DNA of 64,000 bases from Sorex araneus (taxonomy: Eukaryota > Chordata > Mammalia > Eulipotyphla > Soricidae). The notes beneath the pieces are model-generated. The model saw nothing but the letters and a program-made list of their open reading frames with translations, had not been told where the DNA came from and did not search any database. The translations under genes and the position numbers were made by a program. The stretch lies in assembly GCF_027595985.1 (NCBI RefSeq), contig NC_073303.1:377377034-377441033 (forward strand), read 5' to 3'. Positions 23,014-35,678 of the stretch are shown here, in pieces. Positions within the stretch are counted from its first letter, which is position 1; each line of letters starts with the position of its first letter.

Positions 23014-24352
23014 TGACGGCCAGGGCTCTCCCCAGCGGGGGTGGTCCCCGGCCACTTGCCCAGCTGGGGCGGCCCAGGCCATGGTCCAAATGGAGGAGGA
23101 AACGAGGCCCAAGCCAATTGTTTGATCAGTTGCCTTTTATTCCATTCTCTCCACGCGCCTCTTCTAGTCTCTCTAAGCCCCCCATTCTAGTCTCACGCTG
23201 CCCCTCATTCCCGTCTCCTGTCTCTCCTGCTCATCTCTCCACGCTCCATCTCACAGCCTGGATTCTGGCTCTGACTCTGACCTCTGGATCCTGGCTCTGA
23301 CTCTGACCTCTGGATCCTGACTCTGACTCTGACCTCTGGATCCTGGCTCTGACTCTGACCTCTGGATCCTGGCTCTGACTCTGACCTCTGGATCCTGGCT
23401 CTGACTCTGACCTCTGGATCCTGGCTCTGACTCTGACCTCTGGATCCTGGCTCTGACTCTGACCTCTGGATCCTGACTCTGACTGCTTCTCTTCCAAGGA
23501 CTCCCTGACTCCCCTATTCTGCCGCTCCCCACTCCGTTCCCCACCCCTAGCCCTCTGGGCCCACTACAACAATCTGGTAGCAAAATTAACATCAGAAAGC
23601 TCTTCCTGATTGCCCATCAGGCTTCAGGGCAGAAACACTATCTAGGGGTATTCCAAAGCCCTTCCTGACTGCCCTTCAGGTTCAGGGGCAGAAATACCAC
23701 CAGGGGGCATTCCTCTCCTTCCAACATCTTAATTAACATCTTATCATTAGTTATTTTTGTATGAGCACAGTAAGAGATACATTGAGGCTTGCAGGGCACC
23801 TCTCCTGAGAACATCTTGCCACGGACTCAGACTACAGTTCTCAGGTCAGGTTAATTATTCTTTTTTTTTTTTTTCAAATTAATTATTCTTAACCTTAGAA
23901 GGGTCTGAATCTAGTTATTACTTTCTAGATCATGAAGCATCTGTCCATGGCCAAGCTCTTAACTTATAGTTAAGCATTAGGCACTTTGGTCAGGCCCATC
24001 TCGATGCCAGGGTAGCACATAGCTCACCGTTTGCCGTGGGTCCATCCAGTCCTTCATCGGGACCCTGCTTTTGGGGGTGCTAGGAAGTAAGGGCAGCTGA
24101 GGCTTAGATCAAGAGAACAGATGCCCAGGAGGAAAATATCATGTAGAGTCAATTGACTCCCAAGTCACAAAAGCATAGCATTTACTGTCTTCCTATGGCC
24201 AAACAAAATGGACATTGATCTGAATAAACTATACAAAGGATTTAAGGAGAAGAGGAAGACAATATTTACAAGTAACAGAGCACAAAAAAAGAAGTTACAA
24301 ATAAACACAGAGGGATGGGAGCACTGTGATGGGAGTAACCCACATAAACCTA
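23014..24352 (-). mobile_element. LTR-like repeat, copy 2 (inverted, with minisatellite)
   Basis: Minus-strand copy of the repeat at 21.0 kb: same hairpin (about 23970), the shared GCAAGATGTT and CCTCAATGTATC blocks, an AATAAA near 23135 and a GC-rich end finishing CGTCA at 23014. It is longer than copy 1 because of a 26-bp tandem array. No clear flanking duplication, so boundaries are uncertain. Confidence 0.55.
23260..23490. repeat. 26-bp minisatellite, ~9 units
   Basis: GGATCCTG(G/A)CTCTGACTC... units start at 23260, 23286, 23312, 23338, 23364, 23390, 23416, 23442 and 23468, exactly 26 bp apart. Because 26 is not a multiple of three, open frames through it show a 26-residue repeat; they are not genes. 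Confidence 0.95.
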
Positions 24353-24363
24353 AGTACTTTACT

Positions 24364-24548
24364 TGTTTTTTGGGAGGAAGAGGGGGACTATACGGCCATG
24401 CTCAGGTTTTACTCCTGGATCTGTGCTCAGAGATTACTCCTATCACTGGCTGTGCTGGGAGGACCATTTGGGGTACCCATGATTAAATTTACTTCAGACA
24501 CATACAAGGCACGCGCCCTACTTGATGTACTATCTTTCTGGGTCAGTA
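24364..24548 (-). mobile_element. Short SINE, degenerate
   Basis: Plus strand TTTTACTCCTGGATCTGTGC and GGACCATTTGGGGTACCCAT; abuts the outer edge of LTR-like copy 2. Confidence 0.65.
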
Positions 24549-25544
24549 CAGAATGTTTAAAGTTTACTTGATTGAACGTTTTTAAATCGTGAATCACAAG
24601 TTAGACTGATTGAGACTGAAATGCTGAGCCAAGAACTACACTCAGACTTTATTTGCAGTATTTATACCTTTGGAAGATTCTTTCCAACTTGAGGTCCCTG
24701 TGATACTCCCGGCTCCCCTGACCTTTCAGACAGTGGCTTTGCTTACTTGTGAAAAAAGGGCAAGAACAAGATGTTCCAGGGAAAAAGATAATTTTTCTAA
24801 AGGGTATTTGTAACCTCTGGCTCTATGAAGTCAACCTTAATTTTGATTTACTTGCATCTTATCCTATGCATAGCATTCTCAAATATGGCATTCTAGTCAA
24901 TACCTTGATTGCCTACTGTTACAAGAAAATCCCGTAGAAATAGATTCTCTTGGAAATTAGAATTATCAATGAGTCAGATTCTGGGAGGGATAAATGAAGT
25001 GAGAAAAAATGATAAATGTTTTTGACAATAGCAATCTAAGTCATAGCAATTTATGACTTAGAAAAGTTTAAGAGCACTGAGAAAAGGCTCTTTCTATCCA
25101 GAGACTAATAACTTTAAAGAAGCAGCAGTGTTCCAAAATGGCCACAAACAAGCACTATTACCATTACCCACCAATTACTTCAACACCCTGTATTTTTGTT
25201 TTGCTCTATCTTGGCTTATACTTTTTATGAACTCCTCGTTGCTTCACTAGATTTATGGCAACCCTTAATCTTTCCAGTAGTATAGTATAAAAATTATTTA
25301 AATCATTAGAAATCTGCATCCCTGAGTATCTGTCATAATCATTCTCATGGATATCTAAGACTTTTTTTTTGAAGACTTTGCTATTCTACAAACATACTTT
25401 GTAGAAGAATTAGGGCTTAAAAAATTACCTGTGAAAGTCAAAAGACTCTGCATAATTGTTGTTGAAGACTTGAAGATAGTTCATTTCATAGAGCTGTTTG
25501 GCTATTTATGTGGCATACACCATTTAAAAATAATCAGTGAAATT

Positions 25545-25803
25545 CGTAGCACTGCTGTAGCACTGTTGTCCCATTATTTACCGATTTGCTCAAGCGGGCA
25601 CCAGTAACATCTCCATTGTGAGACTTATTGTTACTGTTTTTGGCATATTGAATATGCCATGGGTAGTTTACCAGGCTCTGCTGCTTGGGGGCGGGATATT
25701 CTCAGTAGCTTGCTGGGCTCTCGGAGAGGGACGGAGGAATTGAACCCTGGTTGGCCGTGTGCAAGGCAAACGCCCTATCCACTGTGCTATCACTCCAGTC
25801 CAC
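25545..25803 (-). mobile_element. Long SINE
   Basis: Flanked by CAGTGAAATT at 25535-25544 and 25804-25813; tail GTAGCACTGTTGTCCCATTA, head ending CACTCCAGTCC. Confidence 0.92.
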
Positions 25804-25831
25804 CAGTGAAATTAGGACTAATAATACTATA

Positions 25832-25858
25832 TATATATATGTATGTATATATATATAT
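25832..25858. repeat. (AT)n microsatellite
   Basis: AT/GTAT units, about 27 bp. Confidence 0.85.
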
Positions 25859-26307
25859 CAAGACATATCATGGACAGGACGGATATTATTAGATTTTTTT
25901 AGAACATTATGCAATTTATGAGCTATTTGTTAAACACCAAATAAGATAACCTAATGCATGTTAAACATTTCTTTTATTTGACAATGTCTCTCATGCAATT
26001 TAACATATCAAATAAACCCAATTATATTTTAGTATCTTTCTTCTTAAAAGAAAAAATTAGGAATAGCCTTTGAGAACTTTCAGTGCCCCTCTGGGAAATC
26101 TCAAAGTCAGTTACATCGAGAAGATTTAGTTTAGAGTTGATTCTAGAAACACAAAATCTCAACAATGTCAAAAGATTTCAACACTTGAATATATTTAGGA
26201 TCCTGGCTCAGAGTGCAACAATATTTAGTTATCTGCTTAGAGTTGCTATGTGCACACTTAAATATATAAGCATAGGGATAATAAAACAGAATGATAAGTT
26301 CAAAGAA

Positions 26308-26470
26308 GGTGAGATGGGATGGGAGAGAGTTGGCAGGGCTGGTACCTGTTACACATGTAGTACATGTGGGTTCACTCTTGATATCCCCCAACCCTGAGCT
26401 TAATCAGAAGTAAGCCCTGAGCTTCAACCTGGGAGGAGCCCCTGAGCACTCCCAGGTTTCCTCTCCTAAG
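26308..26470 (+). mobile_element. Short SINE, highly degenerate
   Basis: GATGGGATGGGAGAGAGTTG head remnant and GAGCCCCTGAGCACTCCCAG body remnant, ending in a CA repeat. Confidence 0.45.
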
Positions 26471-26490
26471 ATACACACACACACACACAG
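26471..26490. repeat. (CA)n microsatellite
   Basis: Nine to ten units at a SINE end. Confidence 0.9.
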
Positions 26491-28455
26491 AGTGAGAAGA
26501 GCCATTCTCTTAAAAAAACGATCATAATAAAGTCAACTTACACAGCAGCATATTGTTATGAAGAAACAGAATCTTTACTTTCTAGGAGGACCAACTCAAA
26601 TGATAAGGAAAATGCCTCTTATCATCCTTTATTTAATGAGCACACAATGATCAAAGAACACTGCAGGTTTAACAGGAAAATCTATCATGTGTTTAAACTG
26701 CTATGGATATATGTAGTAGATAATAAAATCTTGGTTGTAAATTTAAATGTAGTCTCTCCAAATGAAGCCTTGTTCTATAGTTATATCTCTAGAATGTGCT
26801 GGGGTAGAAGGGGCAAAGTGATGGGTAATAACATCAAATTAATAATTATTCTCAGAAAACATTAGATATTATATTTTCTTTTTCCTTTCTTAACTGAATT
26901 TCAGAATTTTTTTCTCTTATATCAGAACATAGTAAAAACATTTAATCCAGACAAGTGATATTTACTATCTTTTTAAAAATCTACGTGTAGTTATAATTAA
27001 ATAGTTTTAAATTTGCTAAAGAGCATTCGAGGTAAGAGGGCTGATGTCTCAGGTAACTCCCTGACTCCAGGTTCTAGGTTACGTTTCCATTCGCATGGGG
27101 GAGCTCCGTGCTTAAGGGCACGTTGAACACGTTGCAGGAAGTCACTTGACGAAGGCATAGCTTGTTGCACTAGATTGATAATTTTCACTTTAGATTTCTA
27201 AATAGACATTGACTCCTGATATTTAAAAATGCATATAAAATGTTGAAAAAATTTATATCTGTGTATACAATTGAATATGCTGCGTTCATTTCAGCAAGGA
27301 GTTCTCGCAAAGGAAAAGAAGGTAAATATCAACATTATTATTTTCTGCATGGGAATGCTAACTTAATAAGTAGAGTTCAAATGTTGGCATCTTCAAGAAA
27401 ACGCCTTAAATTTACAGCTGCTGCAATATTTCACTTACAAGGAAATATGGCAATTTCATGTTTATAGCATGCAAAACCAAACTGTTTTAGGCAATGCTTT
27501 TTATTGAAATGAATATGATGCAAACATTTATGAATAATCCTTCTACTTATATTTATACATACATATTTAATATAATATATGTGATTATTCTAATTTAATA
27601 AAATAATTTTCATGTTGACTTTTGTAGACATGGTGTTATATCACAGTTTAGGGAATTGGAACACATTCTCTATAGCTTTTTATTAGCTATGAGACCTTAA
27701 CTACATCATTTAACCACCTTAAACTTTATCATCATCTATAAGTGGTATAATTATGGTGTCTATTTGTAGGGTTAATATAATTATGAGAGATTTTATTTCC
27801 TTTAAGGATGTGTATTGGGGGAAAGATGTTAACTTTTATGCAAGGAAAATTTTTGTTCCCAGTGGTTTGTAGTTTACCATCAACATTATATGTTAAGTTC
27901 AAACAAAGAATCCCAAAATCTTAGGTCATACCAACTGCAATTCAAAGTGTCCTCAAATGCTGAAGAGTTTTGATTCTAATTGCAAACCTCGTACCCTTCA
28001 GTTTGTTCACGCCAGAGAAGCTACTCAAGCATAAACCACAGATGGGAGTAGTAGCGTGTGTTTCTCTTCCTGTGGCCGGGCTCCTGCCTTTCAGTGGGTG
28101 TCAGGTCCACTGGCACTGTGGGTAAGTCAGCTGCCAGGTGTAACGTTTCCAGAACCAGTTCCCCAGGCAGCAGCGTGTAATGTATTTGGGAAACAAAGCC
28201 GGGCATTTGATTTGAAGATAGACTCTGTGGGTGGTTTGAACCAAAATAGTGACTTTGCTGTATTGTCAAAGGAAGTGCGAGATTATAAAAGCAAATTTAG
28301 TAATAGTGAGTTTTTATTGATCTAATGTCAATCTTTGAGGTTGAAATGTCTAGTACCTGATATCCTGAAAATAGGCAGTCTTTAGTCTTTCTTTTTCTTT
28401 TTTCTTTTTTTTTTTTCTTGACCAGAAAGCTCTCTACACTATTTAGTAAGATGTA
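26491..28455. other. Intergenic, mostly unrecognised
   Basis: AT-rich. A small CpG-keeping patch lies at 27000-27190, open on the minus strand for 63 codons. Otherwise nothing. Confidence 0.45.
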
Positions 28456-28463
28456 TAGACTAG

Positions 28464-28710
28464 GTGGGCTGGAGCGATAGCACAGTGGTTGGGCTTTCGC
28501 CTTTCACGCGGCCGACCTGAGTTCGATTCCTCAGCCCCTCTCGGAGAGCCCAGCAAGCTACTGAGAGTATGGGGCCCGCTTGGCAGAGTCTGGCAAGCTG
28601 CCCGTGCGTATTGGATATACCAAAAACAGTAACAATAAGTCTCTCAATGAGATATGTTACTGGTGCCCACTTGAACAAATCGATGAGCAACAGGATGACA
28701 GTGACAGTGG
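28464..28710 (+). mobile_element. Long SINE, alternative head subtype
   Basis: Flanked by TAGACTAG at 28456-28463 and 28711-28718. The head has GGTTGGGCTTTCGCCTTTCA instead of the usual GGCGTTTGCCTTGCA, the same subtype as the copy at 53.72 kb. Confidence 0.92.
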
Positions 28711-28718
28711 TAGACTAG

Positions 28719-28965
28719 ATATGGAAGAACCTGTCAAGCTCCCAGTGGTGTATTCAATATGCCAAATATAGTAACAATAACAGTCTCATTCCCCGGACCC
28801 TGAAAAAGAGCCTCCAATCCTTGAGAAAGACGAGTAAGGAGAGGCTGCTACAATCTCAGGGCTGAGATGAATGGAGATGTTACTGGTGCCCACTCGAGTA
28901 AATCAATGAACAATGGGATGACAGTGACGACAGTAACAGTGATACAGTGATGGGATGTAAAAAAA
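28719..28965 (+). mobile_element. Third SINE/LINE-tail type (variant body, shared tail)
   Basis: Starts within the long-SINE body (AAGCTCCCAGTGGTGTATTC) and diverts through GTCTCATTCCCCGGACCCTG and CTCAGGGCTGAGATGAATGG. It rejoins the shared tail (GTTACTGGTGCCCACTCGAG) and ends in GTGACGACAGTAACAGTGAT. Confidence 0.7.
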
Positions 28966-29095
28966 TCAATGTAATTATTATATAAGCACTGGGGATGGTT
29001 ATTTAAATGGGCTTACTGCGGGCTGTGGGGACCGGAAGAGGGGGAATGTAACACTGTCAATGTAACTCCTACATCTGTGTGAAGGAAGGACTGAT

Positions 29096-29290
29096 TTTTG
29101 TTTTGTTTTGATTTGTTTTGTTTTGTTGGTTTGGGGCCACACACCCAGGTGTGCTCAGACTTACTCCTGGCTCTGCGCTCAGGGATGGCTCCTGGTGAGA
29201 CTCAGGGGGCCAGATGCCAGGAGGCCTCTAACCTAGTGAGCCGCTTACAAGCCAGTGACTTACCCACTGTACCATCCCTTGCTCCAGGCC
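29096..29290 (-). mobile_element. Short SINE
   Basis: TTTG-rich tail at the left, then GGGGCCACACACCCAGGTGT and a head ending ACCATCCCTTGCTCCAGGCC on the plus strand. Confidence 0.75.
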
Positions 29291-31726
29291 TCCATTTGCA
29301 TTGGGATTTTTACCTGAGTAGTGGAACTGTCACTTATAGGCCTTTGAAACTTTACCGGAGGAAAAAAAAAACACCTGGAAGGCCAGTCAGTTTGTCTTTT
29401 GAACATTCATTTTTGTTTGTGGTTATGCTTCAAAGGCGTTTGTGATCAAAACAATAGATTTGAGAAGTAATTTCTTGACCTCAAGGCATCACAAAGTCTT
29501 TCAGAAGTTTTAAAATTATATAATTATGCCAATTCACATTTAGCAAAAATTTAAGTCCCATTTTTGTCTTTCTATAAGTTGATGTAAGGGAATTCCCAGA
29601 GGCTCTTTCAGCAGCTTTTTTGCATACTAATTATTTAAAAGTTCAAATCACAGCAGCAGCACCATCTATTGGGGAGTTTGTCCTGAAACAAATGTTTCCG
29701 CAGTACTGAATGAAAGTGTAACAAAGTAAATGGTAGGCTCATTTCAATTCTTCTGCAAGACAGAAAAGTATCTAATTCATAAATGATAATGAATATGTTC
29801 AAGAATTGCCACAAATCATAGATTAAAATCCCAAGACATTCACTGGTGCAGTACATTTGGATAAGTCAAAAAGAAAAAAAAAATTAAGTATCAAAAGCAA
29901 GAGGCCTTAGGGGACAAATACATCTTCCCTAATTATCACTGTCTGCTGCATACATGCCTTTTACCTGCTAATGATGGGAAGATGCGACTATTTCCTTTAA
30001 AAATCCAGCTCTCTGTCATTTTTCTGTCCCAAAATGATTTGTATGCACTGGATGAAGAGCAGATTAGGCCACCAGCCATCGATCAGAACTTTCTGTTGGA
30101 TTTAGAGCACCAGATGGCTCAATTACTCTTAACAATTTTCAATCTCTGTGTTCGGAAAAGCAGATATAATATCTACTTTCTGGTGAAATATATCTTTAAG
30201 ATTGAATACAAGAAATAATTTAGTGGAAGTATGTCTGCAAGCTAGGGTGCCTGAGCCCAGATTCTCTCCCTTACAGATTCCGTGTCATCGTGGATGGCCC
30301 ATTACAGGCACACGGAAGCCACGTTAACAGTGGTAAGTCCAGACTATAAATTCTCATTTTATAAGGATGCATGTGTGTGATCGTTGTCCATAAAACCTAC
30401 AGAATCGGTGTATCCTGTGGGCTACTCTGGCTCCTATGTCTCCTCTGTATCTTCTTCAGCTGGATCTTTTTGTTACGTTCAAGTCCTATTAAATACCCCA
30501 ATGCTGTAGGTATGCCACACGCCATTCTCTTTAAGGCGGAATGCGTATGGGTCCCTATGTGCATCTGGCTTTGTATCTTTTAGGGATCTGGTGAACTGCA
30601 ATAGGACTCAGTTGTCCCAAAGAATTCACCACCAAACACAAGCTAAGTGGAAATAAAACTGCAAGAAAAAGAGAGCTATTACCATTTATCCCTCCTGTGT
30701 GGAAAGAATGCCAATCCCCTTCCTGCAGAACCATTTCCAATCATTCTTTCAAAGGCTCCACCTACTCAGCCAAGAACACAGCCATGTTCAACAGGGGTGA
30801 GAAGCAATTCTGAGACCAACCGTGCAGTCAAAAGATCAGCTGGTGTTTACGTCAGTGCCAACACGTCGCTGCCAAAATACATTCCCTTTGTGTGTGAAAA
30901 AAAAAAAAAAGTAGCATCACATCAACCTAGTGAACAGGAATTCATGTTTCTAAGCTACCTCCCACACTTACTCGGTTCCCTTTCTCCTTCCCACCTCCCT
31001 CGTCTCCAGATTCATAGCAAAGCTCCAGGCTAGATCTGAACATTCTTCTAAACCAGGGTTCTAAGTGCTTCACGCACCACTGAACGTGTCTTTATCTTTC
31101 TCGATCATCCCTCAATACGTTGTCGGCACCCCTGGCAGCAATTTGGTAATCGCTGTGGAATGAAAAGAAATATCTTTACCTGGTTTCCCAAAGAATACAT
31201 CACTTTTATAAGTAATATAATTGCTCTTTTCACTGACAGTTTACAATTCCAGAACAAAAGTTATGCCATGACACCCTGACATGGTATTTGGGAATATGAA
31301 AAATAGACAGAAGCACATTTTCATGCCCTAAATTTGTTTCTCAGTGGTAGGCGTCTCTCTGAAATTATGCTGCTTCAAATCTAAAACTTACATGAAGGGA
31401 GGGGGGAAATAAAATATAAATAACTGAAAGTTACATGAGAAAAAATTAATTAGCAATTCCAAAATTAATACTAATGCTAACTTGAAGGCTGATAGGAATC
31501 TTTAAAATGCACGTGAAATATTGCAAATGAGAGATTTTAGTGATGAGGAGCACTTGCCATATTTTTCCAGTTAATTTAGGTCTGCTTTAGAAATGACATT
31601 TTCCATAAGTCAACACCATGATCGCCATGTACCCAGAATCCCAATAAATGTTCATTTATAGTACCAAGTCAGGGAAGTGTCAGTAGACTCTCTAGCCGAC
31701 TAGACTCTGGAAGTATGAGATTGACA
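29291..31726. other. Intergenic, unique sequence
   Basis: Largely repeat-free by eye; open frames at 30371-30583 and 30647-31033 show no domain and end by chance. Confidence 0.5.
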
Positions 31727-31917
31727 CAGGTGTTTTTGTCATTGTTGCTGGTGGGGGTCACTCTCAGTGATGCTCTGGGCTTACTACTGGCCCTGTGCTC
31801 AGGGATCACTCCTAGCCTCCTAGCAGTGCTTAGGGACCATGTGTAATCCCAGGGAACAAGTCAGCTGATTGCTTGCAAGGTGAAAGAGTTCACCTGTGTT
31901 CTATCTCTCCGGCCCCA
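31727..31917 (-). mobile_element. Short SINE
   Basis: Plus strand GATGCTCTGGGCTTACTACT through to TTCTATCTCTCCGGCCCC. Confidence 0.75.
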
Positions 31918-33917
31918 GTTGCTACAAATACTGTTAAATAAAATAAGATTTAGCAAATTACTCAAGTTCTACCTCCGGATATATTGCCAACATTCTCCCT
32001 CTACAGATTATTTCACTACCACAAAGGAATTCAAAAGGGGCAATCAGCGATTCTCAAGCCCATCAGGAAGAATAATAAGAGGGAAGGCATTTGAGTCCTC
32101 TCGGAAGCCTGCTGGTGATTCATTAATAAGAAGCTTCCTTTCTGCTAGGATGGCTCCAGCCAAGTGCAACGCTCTCACCTCGGGGAGTCCTGCCACAAGC
32201 ATTAGGGAGAGGAATGAAGATTTCTTCTCCAAATTAAGTTGTCAAGGAGCTCGTTTATGCTACAAACCGTATGTATGTGGGAAAACTGATGAAGCTTTAG
32301 GATGTCAGAATCACTGAAGTGACTCGGGTGACAAGTCCACAGCAAAATCCACTTAGGAAGGAACAACCAAGGTGCTCTTATCTGCACGAGGCAGATCCAT
32401 GGGGCTTTTGCCCTCACTTATTTCAGGTTGTCCTTGTAGGCTTGTAATGGAAGGGAAGCTCATTTACATAAAATTTCTGTTCTGGCGTTCGGTTATACTG
32501 ACACAAGGGCTATTTTTTAAAAAATATCTACATTCATTGAATCCAATTTAAAGGAATCTTTTCAATATTTTAAGGTGAATAAGGACTGAAACTGACTAAT
32601 AAAATCATTGAAAGCGAGAAACATAACATTTAGACCATTGAAATGTAAATGGATTTGGTCCTGTTGGAAAGACAGTAAATCATTTTTGGTATCTAAAAAA
32701 TGCATGGTTTTGAATAAAAATTTATTTGTAAGTGTTTGCAAAATAATCTTCAAAATACCTCTTAAAGTACTAGGGTCATTGTAACTTATAGTCTTCACTA
32801 AGTATGGGGAAAAATAGAATATAATAAATGTACACAGTGCTATCAAGATTGAAAGTGTATCTTTTACTTTTGTGCATTTGGCAACCATATTCCTAAATTT
32901 CAAGAAAAGTAATTATAAGATTCTCACGATAAGTTTTAGGTCCTGATCTCAAAGTTTAAAATATTATGATATTGCCACATCTCAGTATGAAAAACGTCAG
33001 TTTTAGAAACAGAATTACAATGACAGGCGAATTCCTACAGAAATAAGGCAAATGGGCAAAACCTCAGAGATCTTCTCTAGTTAATGTAGTTTTATGTTTC
33101 TTATAAATTTTTTATAGGATGCACAGTCAACCTTTCAGAGTGATTCAGTTTGACCTGCTTCTAAGAGTTTCCTTTTTTATTTACACAATCTTAAATATAA
33201 TGCATCGTGCTTTTCATTGTGCTATGGGTTAGATTACTACAGCCACAAAAATCAACACTTACTATTTATTCATAGAAACATTCTCTTCTTGAAATATTTA
33301 TTTTCTGAAAATATGTTACAAAATAATGGGGACAAATTGACAGGAAAGTCTTTTATCCTGTAAGAGACAGACTGGAGCAAAGATGCCTCTGTTTTGCTTT
33401 ATGCCGCGTTTTATAAAAATGTCTCTTCAAACATACCTGGGTTTGCAGAGAAGGGGGCCATTTTATGTATTTTAACTGATGTCAAAATAACTTTTAAAAA
33501 TCAATTATTTTATCTACTATTTATAGAAAGATGATATACATGCGTAGGTAATGGCAGCATAACTTGACATCACTTTTCTTGATGAGAAACTCATATGGAT
33601 ACAATTAAAGGTTTGACTAATTTGGGGGTTAGTTTTGTGTATTCAACTAGATTTTCCCCAAACAAGTCAATCTGGGACATCTCTTCAGGATTCTTTAAAT
33701 TTTCTTTCCAATATGAAGGCAAGAAAATTGATCACCTTTGCCTAAGAAATCTTTGAAAGAATAGACTTAAAAATGCAACTGATATCACTAGAAATAATTG
33801 CATCAGAGGCATTAAAAGTTAGGATACAAAGAAAGATTCAGTAATCACAGCTGGTCAATAGAATTTCTCAAGCTCCTTGGTTGAATCACAAAGGCTGGAT
33901 TCTCAAGGAGAATACAC
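31918..33917. other. Intergenic, unique sequence
   Basis: Contains a moderately complex segment at 32030-32480 that could be conserved, then AT-rich sequence. No gene evidence. Confidence 0.45.
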
Positions 33918-34068
33918 TTGAGGCAGGAGCGATAGTGCAGTGGCTACAAGCTTGCCTAGTGTCCAGATATGACCCTTATCACAGCATCTGGTCCCCTTAT
34001 CCATGGCAGAAGTGAGTCCTGAGTTCAGGGTGAGGAGTAAACCTTGAGCACTGCAGATGTGACCCCAA
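33918..34068 (+). mobile_element. Short SINE, degenerate
   Basis: GGCAGGAGCGATAGTGCAGT head and GAGCACTGCAGATGTGACCC end, followed by an AATT microsatellite tail (34069-34093). Confidence 0.7.
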
Positions 34069-34093
34069 ATTAATTAATCAATTAATTAATTTT

Positions 34094-35225
34094 TTAAAAC
34101 CATACTGTAAGAAGATTGTAACTGATTTAGAAAAATCTGCGACTAGTGGGATAAGCTAAAAGAACCGTCCTAACTCTTCGTAAAGACGTCTGCCATGCCC
34201 CATGAGTCCTCACCACTCAGCGGTGACCTCACCGTGCCCTTGGAGCAGTTGGGAGGTGGGTAGATAGTCCGCTTCTTCCAGAGATGGCAGCCAGGGTCAG
34301 AGGTGGGGATGCTAAATCAGGCTGCTCTTTTTATTTTTACCCCAGTTGAAGGAAAAACACGCTGTGATTTTGGTCGGAGCCACGGATTTTGGGAGCCTAT
34401 CCACAGATGCTTTATCTCCCTCAAAGATCTCCAGCCAAGTAAAATGTCAGCAGACTTGGCAGTGGGGGGAAAACAACTTCACAAACACCCTCTTCGTGGC
34501 TCTGCCTAATGTAGTCTTTGGCATCCCTCTCAGAACATAACGATAGAAGTGGAGTAAACAGGATGAAGCTGCGTTCGTGATGCAAAACAAACTCCTAAAA
34601 AATATATTTAGATAGGTCCATTTAATAACTTATTTATAGAGGACCAAAGGGCCACTTATATGTAATAAGGTTGCAGTCGCACAATCTTACTTGCTTTACA
34701 TACAAGCCAGAACTAAAACAGCAAGTTTCGAAACGTTTTAAAACCTCTGAAGGAGGTTTGTTGTTTCTCTAACAGGTCAGGGGAGATAGAGACAGAGAAC
34801 AAAGGAGGGCAATTGGCAAGGAAACCCGGAGGGGAGGGAGGGGCTACTGCCCAGCTCCGGGTATCTGCAGCAGCACTAGCCAGCGCACTTACTTAAAAGA
34901 GCATCTTCTAATCAAAGAGACGGCCCAGGATGCCCCTTAGCTCAGCATTTTTGTTCTTCACCGAAAAAGAACAGCATTTTAACCCAAATTAACTTCTGCA
35001 TCCTATTAAACCCTTTAGAGAAGGCCAGCAAAACCAAGGTACTTGATGAAGCTGTTTTTCTCTTATATGTTCCCACTTTAATTTTTTTGGACAATAAAAT
35101 CCAATGATTCGCCACCCTCAGCCCTATCTTAGAAACTCTAAACATTCCCTTTATGTCACTGTTTTCCTACCCGAGGGCAGGATGGCACCTGTCCCTACAT
35201 CCAAGATTCTGTGTAACAGAAAGCA
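34094..35225. other. Intergenic, downstream of CBLN2
   Basis: Unique sequence; open frames near 34303-34540 overlap each other and look accidental. Confidence 0.5.
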
Positions 35226-35372
35226 CGCTGGCGCTGGTGAGATGGGACAAGGAGCTGCCCTTGCCTGCAAGCAAACCTGGTTCCACCCCTGGTATCATGT
35301 ATGTTTCCATGAACACAGCCAGAGGTTATCCCTGAGCAGTGCTGGGTGTGGCTGTAGTACCCCCAACCCCCT
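35226..35372 (+). mobile_element. Short SINE, degenerate
   Basis: GCTGGCGCTGGTGAGATGGG head remnant, then TTATCCCTGAGCAGTGCTGG body; lies just beyond the predicted CBLN2 cleavage site. Confidence 0.5.
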
Positions 35373-35507
35373 TTAAAAACGTATTGCCACACTTGCACCA
35401 TCTATTAAATGCTATATTTACACATACTATTTCTACCAACATTCCTTGTATCAGGTTAAGTAATGCATCTTGAGAATTTAAAGCAATTCTCAAGCGAAAC
35501 CTGCAGG

Positions 35508-35531
35508 GGTGTGTGTGCGTGTGCGTGTGCG

Positions 35532-35577
<46 letters not shown>
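35508..35577. repeat. (GT)n microsatellite beyond the CBLN2 3' end
   Basis: About 34 GT/GC units, just past the predicted cleavage region. Confidence 0.95.
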
Positions 35578-35578
<1 letters not shown>

Positions 35579-35678
35579 CTTTTCCCCCAAGTCCTGGGTG
35601 TCTGGCCTCGATCCACACACCATTTTGGAAGCCAGGAGAAGAGGTGGAGGGAGAAAAGCCAGGCAGACATCAAACCCT

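Noticed and set aside
23260..23490. CRISPR-like array
   Set aside because: The repeat units are directly adjacent with no unique spacers, and the sequence is vertebrate.
23231..23592. Minus-strand repeat protein (RSESEPGSRGQSQSQDPEV)
   Set aside because: It is translation of the 26-bp minisatellite read in different frames; the DNA period, not a protein period, explains it.
31880..32317. 145-codon open frame on the plus strand
   Set aside because: It begins inside a SINE and has no recognisable domain, splice sites or codon bias; chance is likelier.
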